NCBI RefSeq assembly: GCF_002934545.1
Contig: NZ_PTJA01000007.1
Location: 219,224 to 283,223 of the forward strand
Source of the DNA: Lacrimispora xylanisolvens
GTDB lineage: Bacteria; Bacillota; Clostridia; Lachnospirales; Lachnospiraceae
Direction of reading: 5' to 3'
Length of the DNA stretch: 64,000 nucleotides
The notes beneath the pieces were generated by a model. That model saw only the letters and a program-made list of their open reading frames with translations, had not been told where the DNA came from and did no database searches. Every line of letters begins with the position of its first letter. The first letter of the stretch is position 1. Shown here piece after piece: positions 25,036 through 32,905 of the stretch. The position numbers and the translations under genes are program-made.

Positions 25036-26532
25036 TTATGATAAACCGTAAATCTTGCGGTACTTTTCTTTCAGGTAATCAATGAAATATTCCGGAGTAA
25101 AGTCCTCACCTGTTGCCGCCTTTAAGATCTCACGGCTTGTCTTCATCTTTCCGTACTGATGAATATGGCTTCGCAGATATTCTTTGATCACATCCATCTT
25201 TCCATCTCTTAAAAGCTGGTCAAAATCCATCTCTTTCTTCATGTGGAAATAGAGCTGTGCTCCAAAGGCATTCCCAAGTGCATAAGAAGGGAAGTAACCA
25301 AACAGTCCCTGAGACCAGTGAATATCCTGCAAAATCCCTTTTGAAACCTGTTCCGGACGGATACCCAAATATTCTTCGTATTTATCAGCCCAGATTTCCG
25401 GCAGTTTCTTTAAGTCCACATCTTCTTCCATAATCATCTTCTCCAGCTCATAGCGGATCAGAATGTGAAGGCTGTAAGTCAGTTCATCTGCTTCTGTACG
25501 GATAAATCCGGGATCAACCTTGTTAATGGCTTCCATATACTGGTCTATGGACACAGAATCAAGCTTGTCAGGATAAAGCTCTTTTAATTTATCATAAAGA
25601 GGAATCCAGAAGTTAGGATTACGGCCAATGATATTTTCATAAAATCTGGACTGGGATTCATGCATTCCCATAGAAGTTCCCTGTCCCACTGGCGTCTGAG
25701 TAATCTCATCGCTGATTCCCAATTCATAAAGTCCATGACCGCCCTCATGGATCACAGAAAACATGGAGCTGTCCATCTTATCATGATAACTGGTTGTGAT
25801 GCGGACGTCATGATTGTGAAGATTGGTGGTGAATGGGTGGGCGCTCTCAGACAATACGCCTCTATGGAAATCAAACCCGATATACTCAGCAAGAAAACGA
25901 GCCATCTCCTCCTGCTTTTCTACGGGGTAGCCTCCAGTGAGAAAGGAATCGTCAATTTCTTTTCCATTCTCTTTAATTTCTTTTAGAAGAGGAATGATCT
26001 CTTCCTTCAGTCTGCCGAAAAATTCATCCAAAAGCTCTGTATCAAAGCCCTTCTCATATTCAGCAAGAAGGACATCGTAAAGCTTCTGTCCGTCTTTCTT
26101 CCGATAGGAGGCGACTTTTCTTTTATAATTAATTACCTTTTCTAACGTAGGCAGAAAAGAATCGTAATCTTCATTCTTTTTTGCCTTAAACCACACTCTC
26201 GCTGCTTCTGCTATGAGCTGGGCATTCTCCCTGTATTCCGCTTTCGGGATGCAGATCAGTTCCTCTCTGGCTTCCTTTGCGCCGTTTAAAACTGCCTGCT
26301 GGATCTCAGATAAATCAGATTCTTTTTCACACGCTGCAATGGCGTCTCCCATTTCATTACCAGTCATAAATCCGTAATACTCCTCAGAAAGAGTACCAAT
26401 CACTCTGGCAGTATAAGATCCTGATTCTTCCGGAGCCAGTGTCTCATTATCCCACTCAAAAAGAACGAGAGCAGTCTGCAGAGCCATTGTCTTTTCTAAT
26501 ATAGAAGATAAGTTTTCATAAGTTTTATTCAT
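25036..26532 (-). CDS. M32-family metallocarboxypeptidase
   Basis: 498-residue thermostable-carboxypeptidase-1-like enzyme (TaqCP/PfuCP family) that removes C-terminal amino acids from peptides in the cytoplasm. The zinc motif HEGGH is at about 262-266, followed by the third-ligand motif MGMHESQSRFYEN, and family sequences HPFTTNLHNHDVRITT and EADELTYSLHILIRYELE are present. GGAGA precedes ATG 26532; a 19-residue extension to 26589 has no site. Length is normal. It ends 76 nt from cysK and likely has its own promoter. Confidence 0.95.
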   Translation of the reverse strand: MNKTYENLSSILEKTMALQTALVLFEWDNETLAPEESGSYTARVIGTLSEEYYGFMTGNEMGDAIAACEKESDLSEIQQAVLNGAKEAREELICIPKAEYRENAQLIAEAARVWFKAKKNEDYDSFLPTLEKVINYKRKVASYRKKDGQKLYDVLLAEYEKGFDTELLDEFFGRLKEEIIPLLKEIKENGKEIDDSFLTGGYPVEKQEEMARFLAEYIGFDFHRGVLSESAHPFTTNLHNHDVRITTSYHDKMDSSMFSVIHEGGHGLYELGISDEITQTPVGQGTSMGMHESQSRFYENIIGRNPNFWIPLYDKLKELYPDKLDSVSIDQYMEAINKVDPGFIRTEADELTYSLHILIRYELEKMIMEEDVDLKKLPEIWADKYEEYLGIRPEQVSKGILQDIHWSQGLFGYFPSYALGNAFGAQLYFHMKKEMDFDQLLRDGKMDVIKEYLRSHIHQYGKMKTSREILKAATGEDFTPEYFIDYLKEKYRKIYGLS

Positions 26533-26610
26533 TATTATTTCTCCTTTACAAAAAATCGGGACATTCTGTATGATTGTCTCCAAACCCATTGAAATAATAC
26601 TGGAACGGAT

Positions 26611-27687
26611 TTATTTTCCGCTGCCAAAGATGGAAGCTTCTTTTATATCCAGCCTTACCAGCCATTCCCGGATCTTCTCTTCCATATAAGAAGAAACGTT
26701 AAAATCTTCTAATTGAAAATCGATTTCGATATCTGTTTTCATGGTAGCAAGAATTTTAGATAATAAAGCTGCCTTTTCTCCGCAAAGTTCTTCTTCGCTG
26801 GTTTTCGTCATGGCTTTATACGGTGATCTTGAAATTCCCAGATCATTCTTCCAAAAATCCTGAAGATCCTTTAACCGCTTTTTGTCTGATTCCGCTTCGT
26901 GTATGGCCGCGTAAATGTTCTCTACAGTTCCATATTCCCGAAGCAGTAATGGTGCTGCACTGCTAACCCCTTTTACACCAGGAATATTATCAGAAGCATC
27001 ACCCTGTATTCCCTTTAAATCCGGAATCTGCTCCGGCATCACACCTTCCTCACGCAGAACCGTATCCGATGTATATTCGAATACTTTTTCCGGAAGATTA
27101 ATCTCTTCTTTCCCGAAGCCGTAAAAAGAATAATATTTTTTATAAAGCTCGTCCGCTTTCTCCTGGCGGGACTGAACCATCCACGCACGGACATTATATT
27201 CATCACTTACCAGCTGAAGATAGTCATGATCCTTGGTTAAAACAACCATGGGGATCTGTTCCCTGAATTTCATAACCAGACTTCCCGCATAATCATCTGC
27301 CTCATACTGATCGCTGTAAAGCACTTTAAATCCTGCTTCCTCTAAAATCCGTTCCATGAGTACAAACTGTTCTTTTAACGGATCCGGTGTGGACCCTCTT
27401 GTCCCTTTATACTGGGAATACAGTTCTCTGCGAAAGGTATCTCTGGTTTTATCAAAAACAAAGGCGATGTGGCCGGGCTGCTGCTTCTTCATAAGGGATA
27501 CTATCATCTTAAGCATACCAAAGATGGCATTGGTATACGTTCCATCCTTTGCATGAAGAATCTTATCATAATGCTTCAGTTTTTCCTCTTCTGTCTTGGC
27601 AAACATGATTTCTCTGGGCAAAACTGCATAATAGCAGGTTGACAGCATGGATGAGCCATCTACAACCACAAATTTATTTTCTGACAT
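26611..27687 (-). CDS. 5'-3' exonuclease (DNA polymerase I N-terminal/FEN-like domain)
   Basis: 358 residues forming a stand-alone 5' nuclease as found in PolA residues 1-320: FVVVDGSSMLSTCYYAV, the metal-binding YEADDYAG, VLTKDHDYLQLV, and the helix-hairpin-helix GIQGDASDNIPGVKGV. Enzymes of this family remove RNA primers and flaps. No polymerase domain follows, so it is a separate nuclease rather than polA. The C-terminal 60 residues are outside the usual domain. Confidence 0.9.
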   Translation of the reverse strand: MSENKFVVVDGSSMLSTCYYAVLPREIMFAKTEEEKLKHYDKILHAKDGTYTNAIFGMLKMIVSLMKKQQPGHIAFVFDKTRDTFRRELYSQYKGTRGSTPDPLKEQFVLMERILEEAGFKVLYSDQYEADDYAGSLVMKFREQIPMVVLTKDHDYLQLVSDEYNVRAWMVQSRQEKADELYKKYYSFYGFGKEEINLPEKVFEYTSDTVLREEGVMPEQIPDLKGIQGDASDNIPGVKGVSSAAPLLLREYGTVENIYAAIHEAESDKKRLKDLQDFWKNDLGISRSPYKAMTKTSEEELCGEKAALLSKILATMKTDIEIDFQLEDFNVSSYMEEKIREWLVRLDIKEASIFGSGK

Positions 27688-27721
27688 CTATAAACTCCAT
27701 TCTTTTCCGTTCCAGACGGAA

Positions 27722-27955
27722 TTAAGTAAAATAATTCTGCAATTCCGTTTCATTCTTTGCGCCCAGCCGTTTCATGATTTCCTTCCGCTCCTGAGCAGAC
27801 AATCCCTTCCACAGCTTTTGAACGCGGGGGTCTGAAAATCCAACATAGGGCAGACCATTTCTATCGCATTCATAAGATGATAAATAGTGATTGAGCGCAC
27901 TCCATTCCACATAAAAAGCAGTGATACTGCGGCTTAAAGAGCTGACTTTAGCCAT
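27722..27955 (-). CDS. 77-aa hypothetical protein
   Basis: Small soluble basic protein starting MAKVSSLSRSITAFYVEWSA and ending in a helical ERKEIMKRLGAKNETELQNYF; GGGAGGAAC precedes the ATG. No domain recognised. It lies 34 nt upstream of the 5'-3' exonuclease gene, and may be cotranscribed with it. Confidence 0.65.
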   Translation of the reverse strand: MAKVSSLSRSITAFYVEWSALNHYLSSYECDRNGLPYVGFSDPRVQKLWKGLSAQERKEIMKRLGAKNETELQNYFT

Positions 27956-28004
27956 ATTCGTTCCTCCCGGATATTTTTGCTGACTTTATGCTGCAATGAT
28001 ATTT

Positions 28005-28502
28005 TTATGATTGTGATTCATTTTTCCAAATCTGAACTTCACCCTGGTAATCCGAAAAGCAGCTGTTTATAATCTCTTCTACTTTATTCCAGTCTCCACC
28101 TGCATTCCCACAGCCGATTCCATAGGGAAATGCCACTTTTTCCAGTTTACCTCTGACATCTACAAAATCCCGGATCTCAGTCACAGCCTGCAAAAGCGCT
28201 CTATAATCCGTATAAATTCCATTCTTTCCATAATTATCCTGTCCGTAAAGATTGGCAATCAGAAACCACCGGCCATTTAATTCAACCGGCTGAGCTGAAA
28301 CCCTGCCTAATAAACCGGAGGTAATTCCGCCGGCCTGCTCCTGCCACTGTTTTGTAATAATCCGATATGTCTTCTCTACCTCAGGAAACATCGTTTTAAT
28401 CTGCCCGGCAATTCCCCGTCCAAATACTCCCTGGCAATTCACCTGATGACAGATAATGTCCGCATCGGAATTAAAGATATCTCCACTGAAATACTTTAGC
28501 AT
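28005..28502 (-). CDS. Macro-domain protein (ADP-ribose binding)
   Basis: 165-residue protein that is one macro domain: MLKYFSGDIFNSDADIICHQVNCQGVFGRGIAGQIK carries the family's adenosine- and ribose-binding loops, and FPYGIGCGNAGGDWNKVEEII the distal phosphate loop. Closest in layout to Poa1p/ALC1-like and phage-type macro proteins that hydrolyse ADP-ribose-1''-phosphate or ADP-ribosyl esters. No ADP-ribosyltransferase or toxin gene is adjacent. Monocistronic or paired with the 77-aa gene 49 nt downstream. Confidence 0.9.
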   Translation of the reverse strand: MLKYFSGDIFNSDADIICHQVNCQGVFGRGIAGQIKTMFPEVEKTYRIITKQWQEQAGGITSGLLGRVSAQPVELNGRWFLIANLYGQDNYGKNGIYTDYRALLQAVTEIRDFVDVRGKLEKVAFPYGIGCGNAGGDWNKVEEIINSCFSDYQGEVQIWKNESQS

Positions 28503-28683
28503 AATTCATTCCTCCAAGCTTATCTAATCAGATATCCTAACTCATTATACCCTGATTTTCCAGTTATTCATAGTACATTCCTCAAGTTTTAACATATATT
28601 TTCCAAAAACCCGTTGAAGTATAGGGAAATAAGATTTATAATAAACATTAACAGCAAATAAAAAAGGTAAGGTACGTAAGAGA

Positions 28684-29505
28684 ATGGAAAAAGAGATTAA
28701 ATGCCCCTACATTATATTTAAAATTGCAGGTTCTTTATACTGCATAAACAGCAAATACATATCCACAATTTTACAGTTGCCGGAATACAGCACCATTCCT
28801 GCCGCGCCAGCGAATGTTACCGGAATGTTTAAGTACCGGAACCAGGTCATAAATATGATGGATTTACGCATTACGTTTGGTTTAAAGCCCATTGTAGAAG
28901 AATGCAGAGACTTTGAGCAGATGATTGATGCCAGAAAACAGGATCACATCCACTGGGTCAATGAGCTTGAACGATATATCAAAGAAGGCGGCTCCTTTAC
29001 TCTGGCAAAAGATTCCCACCAGTGTGCATTTGGAAAATGGTACGATAATTTTACCACTGATAACCAGTCAATTATGAATCATCTTAAAAAAATCGAAGAA
29101 CCTCACGAGAAACTCCATAAGGCGGCAGCTGAGGCAGAAGACTGCAAAAGAGACTGTGAAAACTGCCAGGAATCCGAATGCCTGCAAACGGTTTTAAAGC
29201 GGGTAAAAGGCGAATCCATGCCAGTTATTTTAAAACTTCTGGATCAGACAAAGGATCTGTTCCGTTCTACCATTTATAAAGAGATGGTTTTGATACTTGA
29301 TGGTATCCAGTGGGGTATTGTTGTAGACGAAATCGTGGCTGTTGAGGATCTGGATATTATCTCTGAGCGTCACGAAGACCCTATGGTAAATCATTGTTCC
29401 TATTTAGGCAGAGTTATGGAAAGTGAAAAACGGGAAGGACTGATCTTTGAACTTAACCCTGAGACACTGATGGCGAAATTCAGAGATCTGGAATTAACTT
29501 TTTAA
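28684..29505 (+). CDS. CheW-like scaffold with an inserted zinc-binding CZB domain
   Basis: 273 residues. Residues 5-72 and about 188-270 are the two halves of a CheW-like domain (FKIAGSLYCINSKYIS, VTGMFKYRNQVINMMDLR; then EMVLILDGIQWGIVVDEIVAVEDL). Between them sits a CZB domain (about 78-180): His90 in DHIHW, Cys114 in HQCAFGKWY, His141 and His145 in PHEKLH, the usual 3His/1Cys zinc site. It also carries a cysteine cluster (Cys154, 158, 161, 166). CZB domains sense zinc or oxidants through the Zn-Cys pair. It would act as an adaptor tuning CheA signalling. Single gene with a strong terminator. Confidence 0.88.
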   Translation: MEKEIKCPYIIFKIAGSLYCINSKYISTILQLPEYSTIPAAPANVTGMFKYRNQVINMMDLRITFGLKPIVEECRDFEQMIDARKQDHIHWVNELERYIKEGGSFTLAKDSHQCAFGKWYDNFTTDNQSIMNHLKKIEEPHEKLHKAAAEAEDCKRDCENCQESECLQTVLKRVKGESMPVILKLLDQTKDLFRSTIYKEMVLILDGIQWGIVVDEIVAVEDLDIISERHEDPMVNHCSYLGRVMESEKREGLIFELNPETLMAKFRDLELTF

Positions 29506-29518
29506 CAATAAATAGAGA

Positions 29519-29560
29519 AGAGCCGGAAAAGTTTTGGCAGAAGCTTTTCCGGCTCTTTTT
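29519..29560 (+). terminator. Terminator after the CheW-CZB gene
   Basis: Perfect 13-bp stem 29519-29531 / 29544-29556, then TTTT. Confidence 0.93.
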
Positions 29561-29588
29561 ACAGTCAGGAAAACAACTCTGACTTCTT

Positions 29589-30041
29589 TCAGAAATACTT
29601 TTTATTACCCCAAAGGTTGCTCTTCTTCAAATCCAGATATTCATTGTATGCTTTTTCCAAAATCTGTTTTTCGTTGGAAAATTTCAGAAGATGATACGCT
29701 TCATGGAACTTATAGTATCCTGAATCAATAAAATATTCTTCCCGCTGTGGTTTACTGTAATAGCTGTCGGCCATCATGAGATACCAGTATACATCCTTTT
29801 CCACCATATCCTGAGGCGTATTGAAAGAATACTGACTCTTACCAATGTACTTGATAATGGACGCACTTACTCCGGTCTCTTCTTTAACTTCCCGAAGCGC
29901 CGTCTCTTTATACTCTTCACCCGCTTCTACTGTTCCCTTTGGCAAAACCCAACCTTCATACTTGTTTTTGTAATTCTTATATAAAACCAGAATTTTACCT
30001 CGAAAAATAACCACACCGCCACAACTCGTTGCTTCTATCAT
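29589..30041 (-). CDS. NUDIX hydrolase
   Basis: 150 residues with a complete Nudix box G-TVEAGEEYKETALREVKEETGV (about residues 38-60) following WVLPKG. Nudix enzymes hydrolyse nucleoside diphosphates linked to another group; the substrate is not predictable here. TGGAGGAA precedes ATG 30041; the in-frame extension to 30101 lacks a site. The C-terminal 60 residues (YYSKPQREEYFIDSGYYKF) are typical of clostridial relatives near cell-division genes. Confidence 0.92.
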   Translation of the reverse strand: MIEATSCGGVVIFRGKILVLYKNYKNKYEGWVLPKGTVEAGEEYKETALREVKEETGVSASIIKYIGKSQYSFNTPQDMVEKDVYWYLMMADSYYSKPQREEYFIDSGYYKFHEAYHLLKFSNEKQILEKAYNEYLDLKKSNLWGNKKYF

Positions 30042-30158
30042 TGCAATTCCTCCAGAGTGAAACCGTGAATCCATAGGGATCCCGATTTTGGTGTGTCTCA
30101 CAGACTGGCTATAGTATACCTCTTTTTATAATGATATGCAAGTGTGTAATCGCTGACC

Positions 30159-31583
30159 TTATCTGGAAAAATATAAATCAAAAAGCGATCTGGCAATGGG
30201 TGCGGCAGTTTTTCCCCCGGATCCTCCCTCTTCTACTATCACACTGACAGCTATCTTTGGGTGCTCTGCAGGCGCATATCCCACAAACCAGGCATGAGTC
30301 TCTTTGTTTTTATCAAATTCCGCTGACCCTGTCTTTCCTGCCACTGTATAAGCATCTGTCCGAAGAGCAGATCCGGTTCCTTCCGTGATCACAGCCTGCA
30401 TCAGCTCTGTCATTTTGGCTGATTCTTCCGCAGTCATGATATTCCCGTAAGCCTGGGGCACAAATTTCTTAATGATATCTCCTCCCGCATTCTCCACATG
30501 GTCGATCAGATAAGGTTTCATCAAAGTCCCCCCGTTGGCAATGGCTGCAGTAATCATGGCATTATGAAGAGGAGTAATCTGGGTCTGACCCTGGCCAATG
30601 GCGGTCTGAAGTATCTGCCACGTATCTGCCCCTGGCGCCATAATATATGAACTTCTGTTGGACGGAAACGGCAAAGAAAGGTCTGTATTAAACAGCAGCT
30701 GCTGGGATGTATTCCTTAAACCGTTTAAATCCATCATAAGGCCAAGATTTGAAAAGGCTCCGTTGCAGGAGTTGGCAAATGCCTGAGTAAAATTCTGATG
30801 TCCATGGGCGGTCTCATGATAGCATTTGATGGAGTAATCCCCATTTTCATAAATCCCGTCACAGTCAAAAACATAGTCTTTATAGTTTTCAGGATTTTCG
30901 CGGATGTATTCCAGTGCCGTAACAATCTTAAATGTGGAACCTGGCGGATATAGTCCCTGGGTTGCCCGGTTTAACAGCTGTCCTGATGTATTTTCTTCTG
31001 CAACCAGACTATTCCAGTCACTTAAAATGGTGTTGGGATTATAATCAGGCTTTGATACCATGGCAAGAATCTTACCCGTATCAGGTTCCATTACAACAAC
31101 TGCCCCGTTTCTTTTTCCAAGTGCTTCATACGCCTTTTTCTGAAGATCCACATCCAGGGTCGTCACCACGTTATCTCCCTGATTTTTTCTGGAAGACAAT
31201 TCATTAATTACCTGTTCCATGATATTGACATGGCTGGTAAGCAGATAGAAATTAGACTGGGCCTCCAGCCCGGTCTTTCCGTTTACCGAATATCCCACTG
31301 CATGGGCAAACATGGAATCGTATGGATAAACCCTGGTCTCATGTCCTTCACCATCCACATCCGTCCGGGCAAGGACCTGACCGTTACTGCTCCTGATCTC
31401 TCCTCTTACTACCCGGTCTGCAAAGCTGTCCAGTCTGGCATTATAGGAATTATTAATTACACTGTCGCTCTTCACCTGAAGAAAGTATCCATAATAAACC
31501 ACCAGACCTATAAATAGCAGAACAATACCATAGGTTAAAATTAAGATCTGATGATTTGCTTTTGGATTCGCATTAGCTTTCAT
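30159..31583 (-). CDS. Class B penicillin-binding protein (PbpA/FtsI-like transpeptidase)
   Basis: 474 residues: short cytoplasmic tail, one membrane helix (about 14-35), dimerisation region, and transpeptidase domain with active-site PGSTFK (Ser near 217), SCN (near 277) and AGKTGSAE (near 413). It crosslinks peptidoglycan on the outer face of the membrane. The preceding SEDS gene overlaps by 11 nt, the classic polymerase/transpeptidase pair. GAGG-ACCAAT precedes ATG 31583; the earlier ATG 31604 has no good site. By size and lack of PASTA repeats it resembles PbpA/PBP2-like proteins rather than SpoVD. Confidence 0.93.
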   Translation of the reverse strand: MKANANPKANHQILILTYGIVLLFIGLVVYYGYFLQVKSDSVINNSYNARLDSFADRVVRGEIRSSNGQVLARTDVDGEGHETRVYPYDSMFAHAVGYSVNGKTGLEAQSNFYLLTSHVNIMEQVINELSSRKNQGDNVVTTLDVDLQKKAYEALGKRNGAVVVMEPDTGKILAMVSKPDYNPNTILSDWNSLVAEENTSGQLLNRATQGLYPPGSTFKIVTALEYIRENPENYKDYVFDCDGIYENGDYSIKCYHETAHGHQNFTQAFANSCNGAFSNLGLMMDLNGLRNTSQQLLFNTDLSLPFPSNRSSYIMAPGADTWQILQTAIGQGQTQITPLHNAMITAAIANGGTLMKPYLIDHVENAGGDIIKKFVPQAYGNIMTAEESAKMTELMQAVITEGTGSALRTDAYTVAGKTGSAEFDKNKETHAWFVGYAPAEHPKIAVSVIVEEGGSGGKTAAPIARSLFDLYFSR

Positions 31584-32898
31584 ATTGGTCCTCTTCCTCT
31601 TCATTGCGCTTTAGAATATAAAGTCCCTGGATAATTCCAAAAATAATAAAAGTACTTAGCACCGAACTTCCCCCATAACTGACAAGAGGAAGGGTGACAC
31701 CAGTTGAAGGGATGAATTTGGTCACTCCCCCGACGGTTAAAAAGACCTGGATCGCATAGATCATGCCCAGCCCAAAGGCGATAAGCTTATAAAATACGGC
31801 CTGCATATTCCCTGCAACCATCATAAACTGCAGAAAGCAGCCAAGGCATATTAAAAGGACACAGAGGGCGAAAATCCCACCCATTTCCTCTGAAATGGCG
31901 GAAAATATAAAATCTTTTTCCACAACCGGGATTTTTCTTGGCATTCCGCGGTAAAGCCCCATTCCAAACCAGCCGCCTGTTCCAATGGCAAACAGGGACT
32001 GACTGATCTGATATCCTTTTCCAGCAATATCAGACCATGGATTCAACCACGCCGCAACCCTGGTCTTTACATGACTAAATAACTGGAATGCAAGTGTAGA
32101 CGCTAAAATTCCTCCCGCCGTTCCTCCAAGTAAGTACCGCCATTTGCCTGTGGCTATAAAAAGCATAAACACATAGGTGATAAAGAATATCAGTGCACTG
32201 CCTAAATCCTTTGACAGTACCAGTATCAGCACATGAAGCGCAGAAACACCACTGACCAAAAGAATTGTCCGGTTACTGACAGAGCGGTAAAACATGGTAG
32301 CGATAAAAAAAACATAACTGATCTTTACAAATTCAGACGGCTGGAAGGAAAATCCAGCTACCCCGATGGAAAGCTGGGCTCCATAGCTTGTAGTACCAGC
32401 GACACACACAATTCCAAGAAGGATTACCCCTCCTATGCCATAAACCCAGGGAATTTTGCTAAGCTGCCATACCCTGTCAATGATAAATGGTATAATACAG
32501 GTTACTGCCGCCGCCACAACTACAATGGTAAACTGCTTCACCGCTTTGTCAAATGACAATCTGGTAAGCATAATAAAGCCTATGGATAAAAGCATACACA
32601 TATTATTGACCAAAAGCTTTGATAAGTTTCTGTAAAACAGCCGGTATAAAAGCAGGTAACCAAAAAAGAACAGGACCTGCGCTCCATAGAAAACAAGCAT
32701 CCGCTCATCTTCTGTCTCCAGCCAGATGATTCCATACGCCAGAAGATGAATCAGAAACATCAATATGTTCTGCCGCCTGCAAATGCTGTTTTTTCTCTTA
32801 TCATCCTGAAAAGAAAAATATCTGAAATTTAAATATGTGTATAAAGCGATCAGCAGTATCATCAGATACCGGGATACGTCTATTATCAGATTAATCAT
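31573..32898 (-). CDS. FtsW/RodA/SpoVE-family (SEDS) peptidoglycan glycosyltransferase
   Basis: 441-residue polytopic membrane protein with about ten to twelve helices and SEDS hallmarks: SFQPSEFVKISYVFF, LSKDLGSALIFF, GYQISQSLFAIGTGGWFGMGLYRG, KDFIFSAISEEMGG, and VTLPLVSYGGSSVL near the C terminus. SEDS proteins polymerise lipid II and work with a class B PBP, encoded next and overlapping by 11 nt. Whether it serves division, elongation or sporulation cannot be told from sequence alone. It follows the U32 peptidase gene by 7 nt. Confidence 0.95.
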   Translation of the reverse strand: MINLIIDVSRYLMILLIALYTYLNFRYFSFQDDKRKNSICRRQNILMFLIHLLAYGIIWLETEDERMLVFYGAQVLFFFGYLLLYRLFYRNLSKLLVNNMCMLLSIGFIMLTRLSFDKAVKQFTIVVVAAAVTCIIPFIIDRVWQLSKIPWVYGIGGVILLGIVCVAGTTSYGAQLSIGVAGFSFQPSEFVKISYVFFIATMFYRSVSNRTILLVSGVSALHVLILVLSKDLGSALIFFITYVFMLFIATGKWRYLLGGTAGGILASTLAFQLFSHVKTRVAAWLNPWSDIAGKGYQISQSLFAIGTGGWFGMGLYRGMPRKIPVVEKDFIFSAISEEMGGIFALCVLLICLGCFLQFMMVAGNMQAVFYKLIAFGLGMIYAIQVFLTVGGVTKFIPSTGVTLPLVSYGGSSVLSTFIIFGIIQGLYILKRNEEEEDQYES

Positions 32899-32905
32899 AA
32901 ATCAC

